The notes under the pieces: generated by a model
Seen by the model: only the letters and a program-made list of their open reading frames with translations
Database searches by the model: none
Told to the model about the DNA's origin: nothing
Assembly (NCBI GenBank): GCA_023515795.1
Contig: JALGPX010000087.1
Coordinates: 1-29,424 of the forward strand
DNA length: 29,424 nucleotides
Reading direction: 5' to 3'
DNA from: Amoeboaphelidium occidentale
Lineage: Eukaryota > Aphelidiomycota > Aphelidea
Translations under genes and position numbers: made by a program
In this document: piece after piece, positions 7,976 through 17,158 of the stretch
How the letters are laid out: each line of letters opens with the position of its first letter
Position numbering within the stretch: the first letter of the stretch is position 1

Positions 7976-10571
7976 ATGGCGGTGTTCGAAAAAGCCTTGT
8001 TGCTGACACTTCCGGCTCAAACACTTCGACCTTCCGCATTACACAAAACTCCTTCGACTCTGTTCATTGGAACTGATAATGGAACTGTGGTACTGAGTGG
8101 AAGCGGAGACGAGCAGGTGGAAAAGGGAGCAACGAAGAAGGAGATCAGATCAATTATTTACGCCAAGGAACTTGACCTTGTGTTCGTTCTTGCTGAGGCT
8201 GTTTATGTGTTTTCTTATGGGGCATCTCTTAAGTTTGAGTCTGTTTTAAGTGATACTCGGAATGCAGCACTGATAAAGTTGCATCGATACTTGTCTACAT
8301 CAGAGGACTCAATGGCAAGTATGATAACTGTTCTCGGGGTTGCCGTAAAGAAAAAGATAAGAATATTTAAATGGGTGGATTCCGTATTCGATTGTGTTGA
8401 GGAGTGGGCTGAGGTTAAAGACAAGGTGAGCTCGTTCGACTTTATCAGCTTCGACTCTGTGCTGGTTGGTACTGATGGAGGTTCATACATGGTCGTATAT
8501 TCAGACTCAAGAGTCAATGCTCTGTTTAATTGCTCGTCTCATATGTTGGTTGAACGGCTGTCAGAGGGTAACGATGAGATTGTTGTTCATTCAGGCGGAG
8601 GCAATTGTATATTCTTAGGCAAAGAAGGGAAGCCAACGAGAGATTACGGAATTACTTTTGGAATTAATGATTTACGTTCCATATATATCTGTTATCCGTA
8701 TATCTTGGGTATCTCTGCTTTAACGGGAAAGCAAACCACCATTGAAATCAGAAGTATTGTAACTAATTCTCTAATTCAAACAATACAGACTTCAGCAATA
8801 TCTTGTTCTTGCGCGTATGTTGGACAGCTTTACTATTGTTGCGGCTCAGAATTATTTTGTTTGACTTTGAAAGCAGTGGCAGATCAAGTTGCAGAACTTA
8901 TTTCGCAGTCGCTGTTTGATGAAGCCCTACCACTGGGAAACACTGGGACCATCGGATTTATTGTTAAAATTAAGAAAGGAATTCATCTGTGTTTGGTAAA
9001 GAATGATTATGAACAGGGCTTGAAGCTATTGTTTGCTCTTCTTCCTGTATCGCTTATTGTTGATCTTTTGTTTCCTACTTTAAACCGAAAATCATCACAG
9101 CCAGAGTCAGGTTTAGTTTCAATTTTAAAAAGATTTCGAAAACAGTCTTTTTCTAAAATCGGAGATTTAGAACCACCTGAGGCATTCTTCACACCTTCTG
9201 ATAGCAGTCAAGTAATCAAAAGTAAAGAAGAAACAACAGGAATAAGCTACGATGATTTATCGGAAATTAGAAGATTTATCGCATCGATATCAAAAGAAAT
9301 TGTGCTTACGAAAGAGAATCTTCAAGCCCTCATCGGTCAACTAACTGAGAAAAGAAGGACGAGTAACAGTGAAGTTATCGACACAATGCTTTTACGATGT
9401 TACTTGAAGACAAACGTTGGTCTTGTAGGCTCATTGGTGAGACTTAAAGACAATATGATTTCTATTCCAGTTGCAGAGGAGCTTCTACATACAGAAGACA
9501 AAGTCAAGTACTTGTTGGATCTCTATGCAACAAGAGACATGCACGAATCGGCTTTATTATTGCTGAAAGAACTAGGCTATATCACCGAGACTGTAGCTTA
9601 CATGAAACAAATGGAAGATATTACTTTAGTGCTAAAATATTGTTCGTGGCTTCCGTGGAAAGAGGAAGTAAGTGTTTTTGTTCATAGCGACGAGTACGTT
9701 GTTGATTTGTCGTCTTCATGGGATCAATCTTTAATAGTCAAGTACTTTGAATCTCATCAGAATGTTGATGCTTGCGTCGCTTACTTGGATTATTTAGTGC
9801 AGCAAACAAATGCACCAGAGTATCACAATCTTCTGGCATCTAAACATCTTTATCGGATAACAAACTTTAATGGCGAGGAAATAGGAGCTTTATCTAAATG
9901 CACAGGTACTCTCAGAGAAAATCGAATGTCTTTCATCCATTTCTTACAAACGAGTTCTTACTACAAAGCAGAGAATGTGCATTCAATGATAATGCGATCG
10001 AATAAGCCGCTGTTAGAAGAAAGAGCGATTGTACTAATGCGCTTGAAACAACATGAAAAGGCGCTTTTTTTGTACGTTTCTGATCTTAAAGAGGTACAAC
10101 TTGCTTTTGAATACTTGGAATGCTTGCATGATGAATACAAGGAAGTTGGAGCAATGCTCGTACAGATACTGGTTCAACATCAATACTACGATGAATGCCT
10201 ATCATTCTTGGCATCTAAAGGTCACCTACTTAATTTCGAAAAGGTAACATTCAAGTAATTGATGTTTATGTCTTTAGGCGATCGAATATGTTCCAAGCGA
10301 TATTTTAGTCTCTAGATGTAAACAGGTGTTTCATAATTTCTTACTTTCCAAATCACTGGAAAAGAAGAAAGTTCTAGTATCAAAAGGAATACTGAAAAGC
10401 ACATTCCAGGATTTAAGAGAACAATGTGTTATAGACGAGAAAAGAGTTATCAAAATTGATGAGTATACTACTTGCTACATCTGCAAAAAGAGAATCGGCT
10501 CGAACTCGTTTTGTCTATGGTCTAATGTCCTTATACATTATGCATGCAAAGAGAGGATAACGATGCAGTGA
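7976..10571 (+). CDS. VPS39: HOPS complex subunit VPS39/Vam6 (CNH and zinc-finger protein)
   Basis: Vps39 is a HOPS subunit that binds Rab7/Ypt7 and tethers late endosomes and vacuoles or lysosomes. Two exons (7976-10243 and 10278-10571) with a 34-bp intron give 853 residues, close to human VPS39. The N-terminal third is a citron-homology (CNH) beta-propeller (about residues 1-290, with LFIGTDNGTVVL and VAVKKKIRIF). An alpha-solenoid follows, including the family-specific block VIDTMLLRCYLKTNVGLVGS and the KHLYRIT and LLEERAIVLMRLKQHEKALF segments. Exon 2 encodes the C-terminal zinc finger CYICKKRIG-(x)n-HYAC. The zinc-finger end and the TLLxCYLxTN match separate it from VPS11, VPS41 and VPS18. 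Confidence 0.92.
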
Positions 10572-10634
10572 TAAGGGGTTTGCACTTTCAGCCGAGGTTT
10601 GGAATGAAGAGGTCAAGATAATGATCCTAGAACA

Positions 10635-10760
10635 TTGCCACCAAGATTTCTTGGAGTCATATTTATGAGAAGATGGATTATATTAAATAGTCAAGGAATA
10701 GAACAAATGTCGTAATAGCGAGGTGTTACAAAATGTCTTTCATCTAATATTATAAAAAAA
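10635..10760. repeat. direct repeat, copy 1 (left of assembly gap)
   Basis: These 126 bp, from TTGCCACCAAGATTTCTTGG to an A-run, abut the 20-N gap and are repeated immediately after it. Probably this is one locus present on both contig ends rather than a biological duplication. Confidence 0.85.
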
Positions 10761-10780
10761 NNNNNNNNNNNNNNNNNNNN

Positions 10781-10906
10781 TTGCCACCAAGATTTCTTGG
10801 AGTCATATTTATGAGAAGATGGATTATACTAAATAGTCAAGGAATAGAACAAATGTCGTAATAGCGAGGTGTTACAAAATGTCTTTCATCTAATATTATA
10901 AAAAAA
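10781..10906. repeat. direct repeat, copy 2 (right of assembly gap)
   Basis: Near-identical to 10635-10760 across 126 bp with one mismatch. It starts exactly at the first base after the N run, which supports an artefact of scaffolding two overlapping contigs. Confidence 0.85.
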
Positions 10907-10969
10907 TCAGCTCTTTTTCCAAACCGATCGTTTTGTTGAATAGATTGATGCTTGACTGCCATAAAATGG

Positions 10970-11343
10970 CTAATCGCAAGACCCAACTACCGGAGCGAAA
11001 CCTCCCATGAAGTCCGAATTCTTCTGCGCAGTTTCCTCTGGGTCATTCTTTCGGATAGATCTGCCAAATGCCTGTGGTCTTGCTCCATTGTGTTGATTTT
11101 GATGCAAGTAAAGTTTTCTGATGTTCAAGGAAGCGTTTACGTCTCTGTGCCACCACACCTTGCGATTAATACAAGACCTGCAACCACTTGCTTTTCGCGA
11201 TCATGTTGTTTCAACCAAGAATTTCGTTGGACACCAGGACGAAATGAAATTAACTGCATTTCATACAACTTGATGAAGCATACGCGTTTTCATAATTGCA
11301 AAGTGGAATAATCATTAGTAAGGACCAATAAATAGTTTGAAGG
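10970..11343 (-). pseudogene. decayed Fanzor C-terminal fragment (second subfamily, copy 1)
   Basis: The minus strand encodes HRDVNASLNIRKLYLHQNQHNG followed by ARPQAFGRS. This corresponds to RuvC-III and the tail DRDINAALNI...NGKRPEAFTRS of the left-hand Fanzor, clearly related but divergent. Just upstream, in another frame, is SGCRSC, the second zinc knuckle; further upstream lies YENAYASSSCMKC, which fits the relocated glutamate and the first knuckle. A stop follows CMKCS and the two knuckles lie in different frames, so at least one frameshift and one nonsense change have broken it. The N-terminal and RuvC-I parts are absent. The fragment faces the left-hand Fanzor cluster across the host genes. 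Confidence 0.8.
11011..11343. repeat. 333-bp direct repeat, copy 1
   Basis: Begins AGTCCGAATTCTTCTGCGCA and ends at the single N at 11344. It is the left member of the duplicated Fanzor C-terminal segment. Differences from copy 2 are scattered substitutions, no indels noticed. Confidence 0.9.
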
Positions 11344-11344
11344 N

Positions 11345-11677
11345 AGTCCGAATTCTTCTGCGCAGTTTCCTCGGGGTCATTCTTTCGGATAGATCTGCTA
11401 AATGCCTGTGGTCTTGCTCCATTGTGTTGATTTTGATACAAGTAAAGTTTTCTGATGTTCAGGGAAGCATTTACGTCTCTGTGCAACCACACCTTGCAAT
11501 TAATACAAGACCTGCAACCACTTGCTTTTCGCGATCATGTTGTTTCAACCAAGAATTTCGTTGGACACCAGGACGAAATGGAATTAACTGCATTTCATAC
11601 AACTTGATGAAGCATACGCGTTTTCATAATTGCAAAGTGGAATAATCATTCGTGACGACCAATAAATAGTTTGAAGG
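11345..11677. repeat. 333-bp direct repeat, copy 2
   Basis: Begins right after the N with the same AGTCCGAATTCTTCTGCGCA and matches copy 1 over its full length at a few percent divergence. That divergence is higher than expected for pure sequencing error and would fit alleles or recent paralogues. Confidence 0.9.
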
Positions 11678-11770
11678 CGGAGTGGAACTCTTTTAACTTG
11701 GTATCAACACCAACGGAGATAATTTGTACTTCCAGTACATTGTGACGGCGGCATATTGTGCTTATGAATA
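11345..11770 (-). pseudogene. decayed Fanzor C-terminal fragment (second subfamily, copy 2)
   Basis: The first 333 bp (11345-11677) repeat 11011-11343 with roughly a dozen differences. Beyond them the sequence extends further upstream in gene terms. There the frame encoding the first zinc knuckle reads YQVKRVPLRLQTIYW before YENAYASSSCMKC, in the position expected for the segment between RuvC-II and the zinc ribbon. It is interrupted by a stop further upstream, and no RuvC-I motif is recognisable. The boundary near 11770 is approximate. Because the repeat begins directly after a single N, the two copies may be one locus assembled twice, or two alleles. Confidence 0.72.
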
Positions 11771-11825
11771 TGATTTACCATAACCATTCGAGGGCCGCTT
11801 GCGGCCCGAGCTTTCTAGTAAATCA
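11771..11825. promoter_or_regulatory. nested inverted repeat with a GC-rich CTTG-loop hairpin just before the MED21 start
   Basis: An outer 8-bp inverted repeat (TGATTTAC at 11771-11778, GTAAATCA at 11818-11825) encloses a GC-rich hairpin. Its stem is GGGCCG/CGGCCC (11792-11797 and 11802-11807) with loop CTTG. In RNA this is a CUUG tetraloop closed by G-C, a known very stable loop type. The last base of the outer repeat is the A of the MED21 ATG. It lies at the junction between the Fanzor remnant and MED21, so it could be a 5'-UTR translation element or a mobile-element end. Function is inferred only. Confidence 0.5.
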
Positions 11826-12285
11826 TGGACAAGGTCTCTGAGATTCAACAAGAATTAAACAAAGTAAATCATTCAACTTACAAAGAGAGCTCTAACTCCT
11901 ACAGCTTTCGGAGCAATTCTGTAAATCTTTAGTAACACTCAGCAGGGAAGCTAAGCCAGAGCCGTTCTCGCGACAACTTAAGATCAAGCTCACGCTATCA
12001 AGACATAATTCCATAGCTTCACCATCAACAGATAAAGTAGACATGCACGTAGCTGATATACTTGGTCTCTATAAGAACGTTTCCAAGCTAATAGACGAAC
12101 TGCCAGCGCATGATCAGTACGGCAACGCGGACACATGGAACGAAAGCTTAGCTAAATGGAACACAGAGAATGCAAAAACAGTCGAAGAGCTGGATGATAA
12201 AATACGGGAAGGTGAAGCATTCGCCTCGAAGTTACAGTCTTTAATTACGCGCATTGTCGACAAAGAGCAAGATGTTCTGCAATAG
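11825..12285 (+). CDS. MED21: Mediator complex subunit 21 (Srb7)
   Basis: MED21 pairs with MED7 in the middle module of Mediator and is needed for RNA polymerase II transcription. A 39-bp first exon (11825-11863), a 41-bp intron with a CTAAC branch site, and exon 2 (11905-12285) give 139 residues, the typical size. The spliced N-terminus MDKVSEIQQELNKLSEQFCK matches the family pattern [20 protein letters not shown]. The C-terminal half has LIDELP and a coiled coil (LAKWNTENAKTVEELDDKIR) followed by SKLQSLITRI, as in other MED21 proteins. Without the splice only a truncated second half would be seen. Its stop lies 17 bp before the next gene on the same strand. Confidence 0.88.
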
Positions 12286-12302
12286 ATTTTTCAAAACGTT
12301 TA

Positions 12303-12842
12303 ATGGCTGAACCAATTAAGCGTAGAAAGGTTGGCGTTGGCCTAGTTGTTATGGAACCATCATCGCCTTACTTTAAAGAAGCCCTTGAGACATGTGACCG
12401 GGGATTTGAAGCTAATGAGCCTCTTGTTCTGATGATATCAAGCAGGCGACACGAAGACAAATGGGTCTTTCCAAAAGGAGGCTGGGAAAAGAATGAAACG
12501 CTAGAACAGACAGTAGTCAGAGGCACGTTAAAGCAATTTACGTTTTAATACTTAGAGACTTGGGAAGAGGCTGGCGTTAAAACTCGTGTAAAATCTTTGA
12601 TAAGCGAGGTCGAGGATGATGAGGGCAGGAAGCCATCCATTTTCTTCCTGTATGAATTAGATCTTTTAAGCATTGAGGAATCCTGGCCGGAAGAGAAAGA
12701 AAGGCAACGTATATGGGTGACGTTTGATGAAGCAACAGGCTTGTGCACTAAAGAATGGATGACCTTATTGCTGAATGAGTCGTCTTTGGGCAAACAGAAG
12801 CTTAAATCTGAACCTTTAACGGAAAAATGCAGAGTAATATAA
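12303..12842 (+). CDS. Nudix hydrolase, diphosphoinositol-polyphosphate phosphohydrolase (Aps1/DIPP) type
   Basis: Enzymes of this group remove phosphates from inositol pyrophosphates and diadenosine polyphosphates. Exons 12303-12522 and 12556-12842 give 168 residues. The fold starts at RRKVGVGLVVM, then KWVFPKGGWEKNE. The Nudix box GGWEKNETLEQTVVRETWEEAG is complete only if a 33-bp intron with a GC donor (AGAG|GCACGT) is removed: R-E is created across the junction and the REXXEE core (RETWEE) is exact. No GT donor nearby restores the frame. The C-terminal half (IFFLYELDLL, WVTFDEATGL) fits the family. Read unspliced, the protein would stop at TTTTAA after 81 residues and lose its active site. 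Substrate is inferred from family resemblance. Confidence 0.85.
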
Positions 12843-12871
12843 AATTTCTATAATACTTGCTTTGACAGAGC

Positions 12872-14842
12872 TCAATCCCTAAGATCCCTCCTTTCTTGTT
12901 CTTCAATATGTTCTTGTACTCCAGACGACGATAAATTCGGCTCAAACTCCCTCCGTTCTCTTTGCATGCCATGTAGATTATCGTGGCTACTAGATGCTGA
13001 TACACTGGACGTTGAAGAATCTCTTCCAGGAGCTGAAAGTAATATAGCCTTTTCGAAACCATTTGGATCGTCTGTTCTAACGCGATAACGTCTCTGTAGT
13101 TCCTCAGCTTGCGATGGTCTCAATTTCTCAAATGCCGATTGTTGCATGTTCAAGATAGGATAGAAGTTTTCTGGCTTATTTTTGGAGAATTCTTTTAGTA
13201 GGCCATACACGTCAGTTATGTCGAATCCATTTTCTATCCCAATGAAGTCAATATAATGCAGATTGTGGAATCGCCCGAGGACCTTCTTAATGGTGTTGAA
13301 ATTTGCGTGTGCTGTTTTCTTTGTATTCGAAAGTGAGAGCCTGAAAACGGTCTTTACACCGCCGTCTTCTTTATCGATATCATCAATGTCGCTGAAAATC
13401 GATTCATCAAAGATAACATACCGAAGGGCTCCTGCATTATTCAAGGCCAAGTTTAGTTTGTTGAGAGGGATCGTGCATGCGATACAGTAGAACCTTTGTA
13501 GCTTGAAGTTGATTTTAGCATCACCAAGAGAGAAACCAGCAAGTTTAAGGGAAACCAAGTCTCTTGGAAGATTCTTGACATCAATATCGCACTTGTCGTG
13601 GGACTTATCCCTACTTCTGAAGTCCAAAATCAATTCCCTGAGTATAGGAGCGTTCTGAGATATTGTGTAAGTCTTATCGGGACAATTGATAACAACATGC
13701 AGCCGATTAGGGTTTCTGGGATTCAAGATTTTGAAGTCAAGCTTCTTCGCATCAACCCAGTGCGGTAGCTCTGTTTCCGGAAAAATCTCTTTCTTCACTC
13801 TCGAAAAAGGCATAAATGGAATGAATGAAAACGGCCAAAATACTCCTCCTCTTCTTTCGTAGACCTCTTTTGGGTCTAAAATGTCTGGAAAGTTTTCTTC
13901 TTTGTTACGAAAATCTTTCTCATTCATCCGGTAAAGATGCACTCTCTTTTTGTCGCGTTCTTCGTCTTCAAATACATCATCCCTGTAAAGTTTTAAAGGA
14001 GGCTCGAAATTTGTAGACTCTTTCTTTATAACCAGAGTCATAACTTTTTCCGGAAGATAGTTTAGCATTTCATCGACAAACTCGACATTAATAAATTCGA
14101 GATTATCAACCATTAGAGGTCGATGCCGGTTATTCAGCACAGCCTTGAGCGCTTCTGTATCTGAGCTTTTTGAGACCAAGTTGTGCAATCCAAAGTACTT
14201 CATTTTTCTGCCATATAGAAATTGTAGAGAATTATGGCGATCAGGAGTAACACCATCAAATTTGATGCTATTCAAGTTTGTGGCCACATCAAAGCCGTAT
14301 AGGTTTGCAGAGATTTCATCTGACGAAGAACTCCGTGCGTTCTTATGTAGAATGATGCCAGCCAATTTAGAATGGAAAACCATTCTCAAATCTTCGGCTA
14401 CATCAGGCCTGCGTATCATCATTATGTTTGCCGGGGAGATCTTGATAAAAATAGAGCAAGCGAATTCATGCTTGAAATACCTCTCAATGAAATCTACCAA
14501 ATGAAGCTCTTGTGAATTCGCAAAGTCAAACGCCAGAACCATCTTCTCGTTGAACTTCATTGTAGACGTCTTGCAAAGATCGATCATTGAATGTATGCAC
14601 GAGTTCTCCAAAGTTCCTGATATAAACTTCAAGTCCGGAACCGACATATGACCAGCATGTCGCGCTTTTTCGACATGATAGACGATATTCTCTGCGTTTT
14701 CTTCTCCGCATTGCTGCGAAAGAAGCTGTAAAGCGAAGTTCGGTCCGTTCCCTGTTCTTGTGTCATCAAAATCTGTCGTCAAGCTAAGCAAGGCACTGCA
14801 GGATAGTATAAAAAAGCATCTCAGAAGTCTTGTAGAATGCAT
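12872..14842 (-). CDS. large secreted protein, unknown function, possible LRR-like core
   Basis: This single-exon gene encodes 656 residues beginning MHSTRLLRCFFILSCSALLSL, a classic signal peptide; an ATG four codons upstream (14854) is an alternative start. There is no later obvious membrane segment, so the protein is probably secreted or retained in the endomembrane system. Spaced hydrophobic strings such as ILRELILDF, LPRDLVSLKLAGFSL and FHNLHYIDFIGIE resemble degenerate leucine-rich repeats, but no canonical repeat can be counted. The C-terminus is serine-rich then strongly charged (EHIEEQERRDLRD). I do not recognise a family. In an intracellular parasite this could be a lineage-specific secreted factor, which is speculation. 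It ends 29 bp from the convergent Nudix gene. Confidence 0.75.
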   Translation of the reverse strand: MHSTRLLRCFFILSCSALLSLTTDFDDTRTGNGPNFALQLLSQQCGEENAENIVYHVEKARHAGHMSVPDLKFISGTLENSCIHSMIDLCKTSTMKFNEKMVLAFDFANSQELHLVDFIERYFKHEFACSIFIKISPANIMMIRRPDVAEDLRMVFHSKLAGIILHKNARSSSSDEISANLYGFDVATNLNSIKFDGVTPDRHNSLQFLYGRKMKYFGLHNLVSKSSDTEALKAVLNNRHRPLMVDNLEFINVEFVDEMLNYLPEKVMTLVIKKESTNFEPPLKLYRDDVFEDEERDKKRVHLYRMNEKDFRNKEENFPDILDPKEVYERRGGVFWPFSFIPFMPFSRVKKEIFPETELPHWVDAKKLDFKILNPRNPNRLHVVINCPDKTYTISQNAPILRELILDFRSRDKSHDKCDIDVKNLPRDLVSLKLAGFSLGDAKINFKLQRFYCIACTIPLNKLNLALNNAGALRYVIFDESIFSDIDDIDKEDGGVKTVFRLSLSNTKKTAHANFNTIKKVLGRFHNLHYIDFIGIENGFDITDVYGLLKEFSKNKPENFYPILNMQQSAFEKLRPSQAEELQRRYRVRTDDPNGFEKAILLSAPGRDSSTSSVSASSSHDNLHGMQRERREFEPNLSSSGVQEHIEEQERRDLRD

Positions 14843-14937
14843 CGCGGAAAGCACAAAAAAATTTTGATTTTGATCGGCAAGGCGGGGAGTTCACGTTTTG
14901 GAACCCCTGATATTCAGAATGACTTCAATAATCTCAT

Positions 14938-16541
14938 CTATTGGAAGCGTTTCATGGAGCGCACAGGGCTTTCTTGATATTGAATACCTCTTATCACTTC
15001 TGAGCTTGATGAAGCCATTCTGGGCGAGTTGTACCCAGTTTTCCACGGGCTATCATACTTTGCCTTTTGATTTGAAACTGAATCTTCTGTAAACCCCAAT
15101 TGTCGTATATCGTTAAAGTTTTCTCCACCTCTGACTTCAGTCAAGTATAAAGACACCAAACTTATCAATGCTGATATAACAAAGAGAACATCAAACCATC
15201 GCGTGTAGAATGTGAACTCTACTCCCTTTAGTACTTTTGTTATTATAGTCCTGTAATGAGATGGTAGAGATGAATGAAGTAATAGCACAGATGAAACAAA
15301 ATACACACCCATCAAGTATGCCAAGAACAAAACAATATTGTTTGGAGATATGAAACGCGCAAAAGCACGAAAGAACTTCATAAGATGCACCATCAATGAT
15401 CGCATGGTTGAAGTTATAAGGATACCAACCAATAGGAAAGAAATATACTGTGACCAAACCTGGACATCTATGTTTAGCTTCCAATAATGAACTAGAATGT
15501 CGATTCCATTTGTTACAGGATCATTCTTCCCTATGCGATTGAAAACAATATTAATAGTTGATATGATTAACTTGTAGACACAATAAACAGACAATATGTA
15601 GCCTAGAATATTGTAATACTGACCTTGCCAAGTTTTTGATCGTTTAACTTTGTCTAATTCAACAAACAGATCATCTAATTCCGAGATTAATTGTCGATTA
15701 AGAGTTTCCAATGTCTGAACTTCCTGTTGTAAGAGTGATATCTCACCTGAATACGATTGACCTGCCTTTGAGGCAATTGTTTGGTAGATAGATTGAAAGT
15801 AAGAAGTGATTCCATGGCCTTCATTAGCACATTCAAGCTTACGTTTCCGCTCAGCTTCAGCTATTCGTTTCTTCTTTGTAAAGATCATTTCAATAGTCTG
15901 AGTGATCTTCTTCTCAGCTTGATGAATATCAACAAGCGTTACAGGTCGCATAAATAAAAACAATGACGTATAAGGGCTACTAACAGCACCGAATCCTGAT
16001 AAAATAGAAATAATTGTAACGCCCAGAATGCCAACCCTGCTGATGTACGCTTCAATAGAAAACATGCTTCCGGAAGCAGATTGCAAAGGGAAGAAGTCGC
16101 CTAATCGCCAGAACACATAACTGTAAAAGCACCACATAATAAAAGTAGCGAAATAAATATGAAACGATGCCTGATACTTTGCGTGCCCATTGAATAGATC
16201 CTTCAAAAGAACATAAAACTGAAAGAATGGCAGCACCACAACCAAATCGAATAGTATCAGAACCAGAACCCACTTCCAAACGAGCCACCGGAAACTATAA
16301 AGAATTATCAGAAGGGGCTAACAGCTACAGATTACTCTTTATCAACCAAATCCACAATTTCGAATATGATCAATTCAAACAGGCAACAGCTTAGGGCAAA
16401 GGTCACACTGAAGATCAACTGAACAGTTTTGTTTCTTATTTCGTAATCCTGAAACAGTTTGTTAGCAAAGAACAGCCAGCCAAAAGTGAAGAACGCTACG
16501 GTCGACGCAACAACCAGAATTACACCAACGACACTCATCAC
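14938..16541 (-). CDS. Golgi pH regulator (GPHR/GPR89-type anion channel)
   Basis: GPHR is a multi-pass Golgi and ER membrane channel that counters proton pumping; the plant members are GTG proteins. Exons 16541-16336 and 16294-14938, split by a 41-bp intron with a CTGATAAT branch-like site, give 520 residues. The N-terminus shows FFTFGWLFFANKLFQDYEIR and IFSVTFALSCCLFELIIFEI, nearly identical to the human consensus. Exon 2 has YVFWRLGDFFPL, ISRVGILGVTIISILSGFGA, FSYPYTSLF-like GAVSSPYTSLF and the cytoplasmic coiled region with IFTKKKRIAEAERKRK. The C-terminal half has several further hydrophobic helices (WSQYISFLLVGILITSTMRS, IVLFLAYLMGVYFVSSVLLL). The final 60 residues are polar. The join gives VDKDFRWLVWKWVL, in place of the unspliced stop. 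Confidence 0.93.
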
Positions 16542-16588
16542 GAAAACACAAGAAGGAATTGTTTTAACGAAAAAACTGTTTATTGCAA

Positions 16589-17158
16589 TTAATCTGACAT
16601 GTCCATATCAGAATCCTCTTCTTCTTCCTCTGCCTCTTTTTGCCTGGGCCTCTTTGCTTCGTGGTCAGGCTCTTCCTCTGTTTCCTCGATACTTCGCTTA
16701 TTCGCGCTCTGCTGCTGCTGTTGCTGTTGTTGCTTCAACAGTGCGCGGGGCGGTAAATCGAAAAGACTCTCGCCGTCCAACATCTTTGCCTTGTAACTCT
16801 TTGTCTTTGAATACTCCAGCTTCTAATCTTACAAACATTAATGATTATGAACTTCCATTAAATAATTATAATTACCATTGGCTTATCGTGTAGCTTAAAT
16901 CCCTGGAGAGCACGAATAGCTGCGGCTGCTTCCGATACTTCTTGGTATACTACGAAAGCTTGGCCACGCATCTTTTGCGTCTTCAGTGCTACGATATCAA
17001 TTATCCGTCCATGCGGAGAAAACAGGCAATAAAGAAGATGTTTAAGCTCTGAGAATTATCAAAGTTTACTTGAAGTCTAGCTTACCTGATTTTCTTATCT
17101 TGTCATTTAAGTTTCTAATGTAAACCGTTTGAGTCGGCTGGATCCTTTGGACAGACAT
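16589..17158 (-). CDS. U1A/U2B''-type snRNP protein with a single RRM and acidic tail
   Basis: This spliceosomal protein would bind a U1 or U2 snRNA stem-loop. Three exons (17158-17086, 17048-16876, 16822-16589) with introns of 37 and 53 bp give 159 residues. The RRM shows RNP2 TVYIRNLNDKI and RNP1 MRGQAFVVYQEV, followed by ALQGFKLHDKPM and KLEYSKTKSY, as in U1A and U2B''. Instead of a second RRM the protein ends with an eight-residue glutamine run, a basic patch (AKRPRQ) and an acidic tail (EAEEEEEDSDMDMSD). One RRM may suffice for both U1A- and U2B''-like roles in a small genome; which snRNA it binds cannot be told. It starts 360 bp from the divergent eIF4A gene. Confidence 0.9.

Larger units (their letters stand above)
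10572..11010. other. intergenic stretch with a 20-N assembly gap
   Basis: No gene is visible apart from the last codons of a minus-strand Fanzor remnant ending at 10970. A run of 20 N occupies 10761-10780. The 126 bp before it (10635-10760) recur after it (10781-10906) with one visible difference (T versus C in ATTATAYTAAATA). This is what an unmerged contig overlap looks like. Downstream of the second copy lies AT-rich sequence with no ORF of note. Confidence 0.7.

Noticed and set aside
7965-8039. Longer N-terminus for PTH2 starting at 8039
   Set aside because: It would overlap the start of VPS39 and precede the family-like anchor helix; MTSTLGFQ at 7964 suffices.
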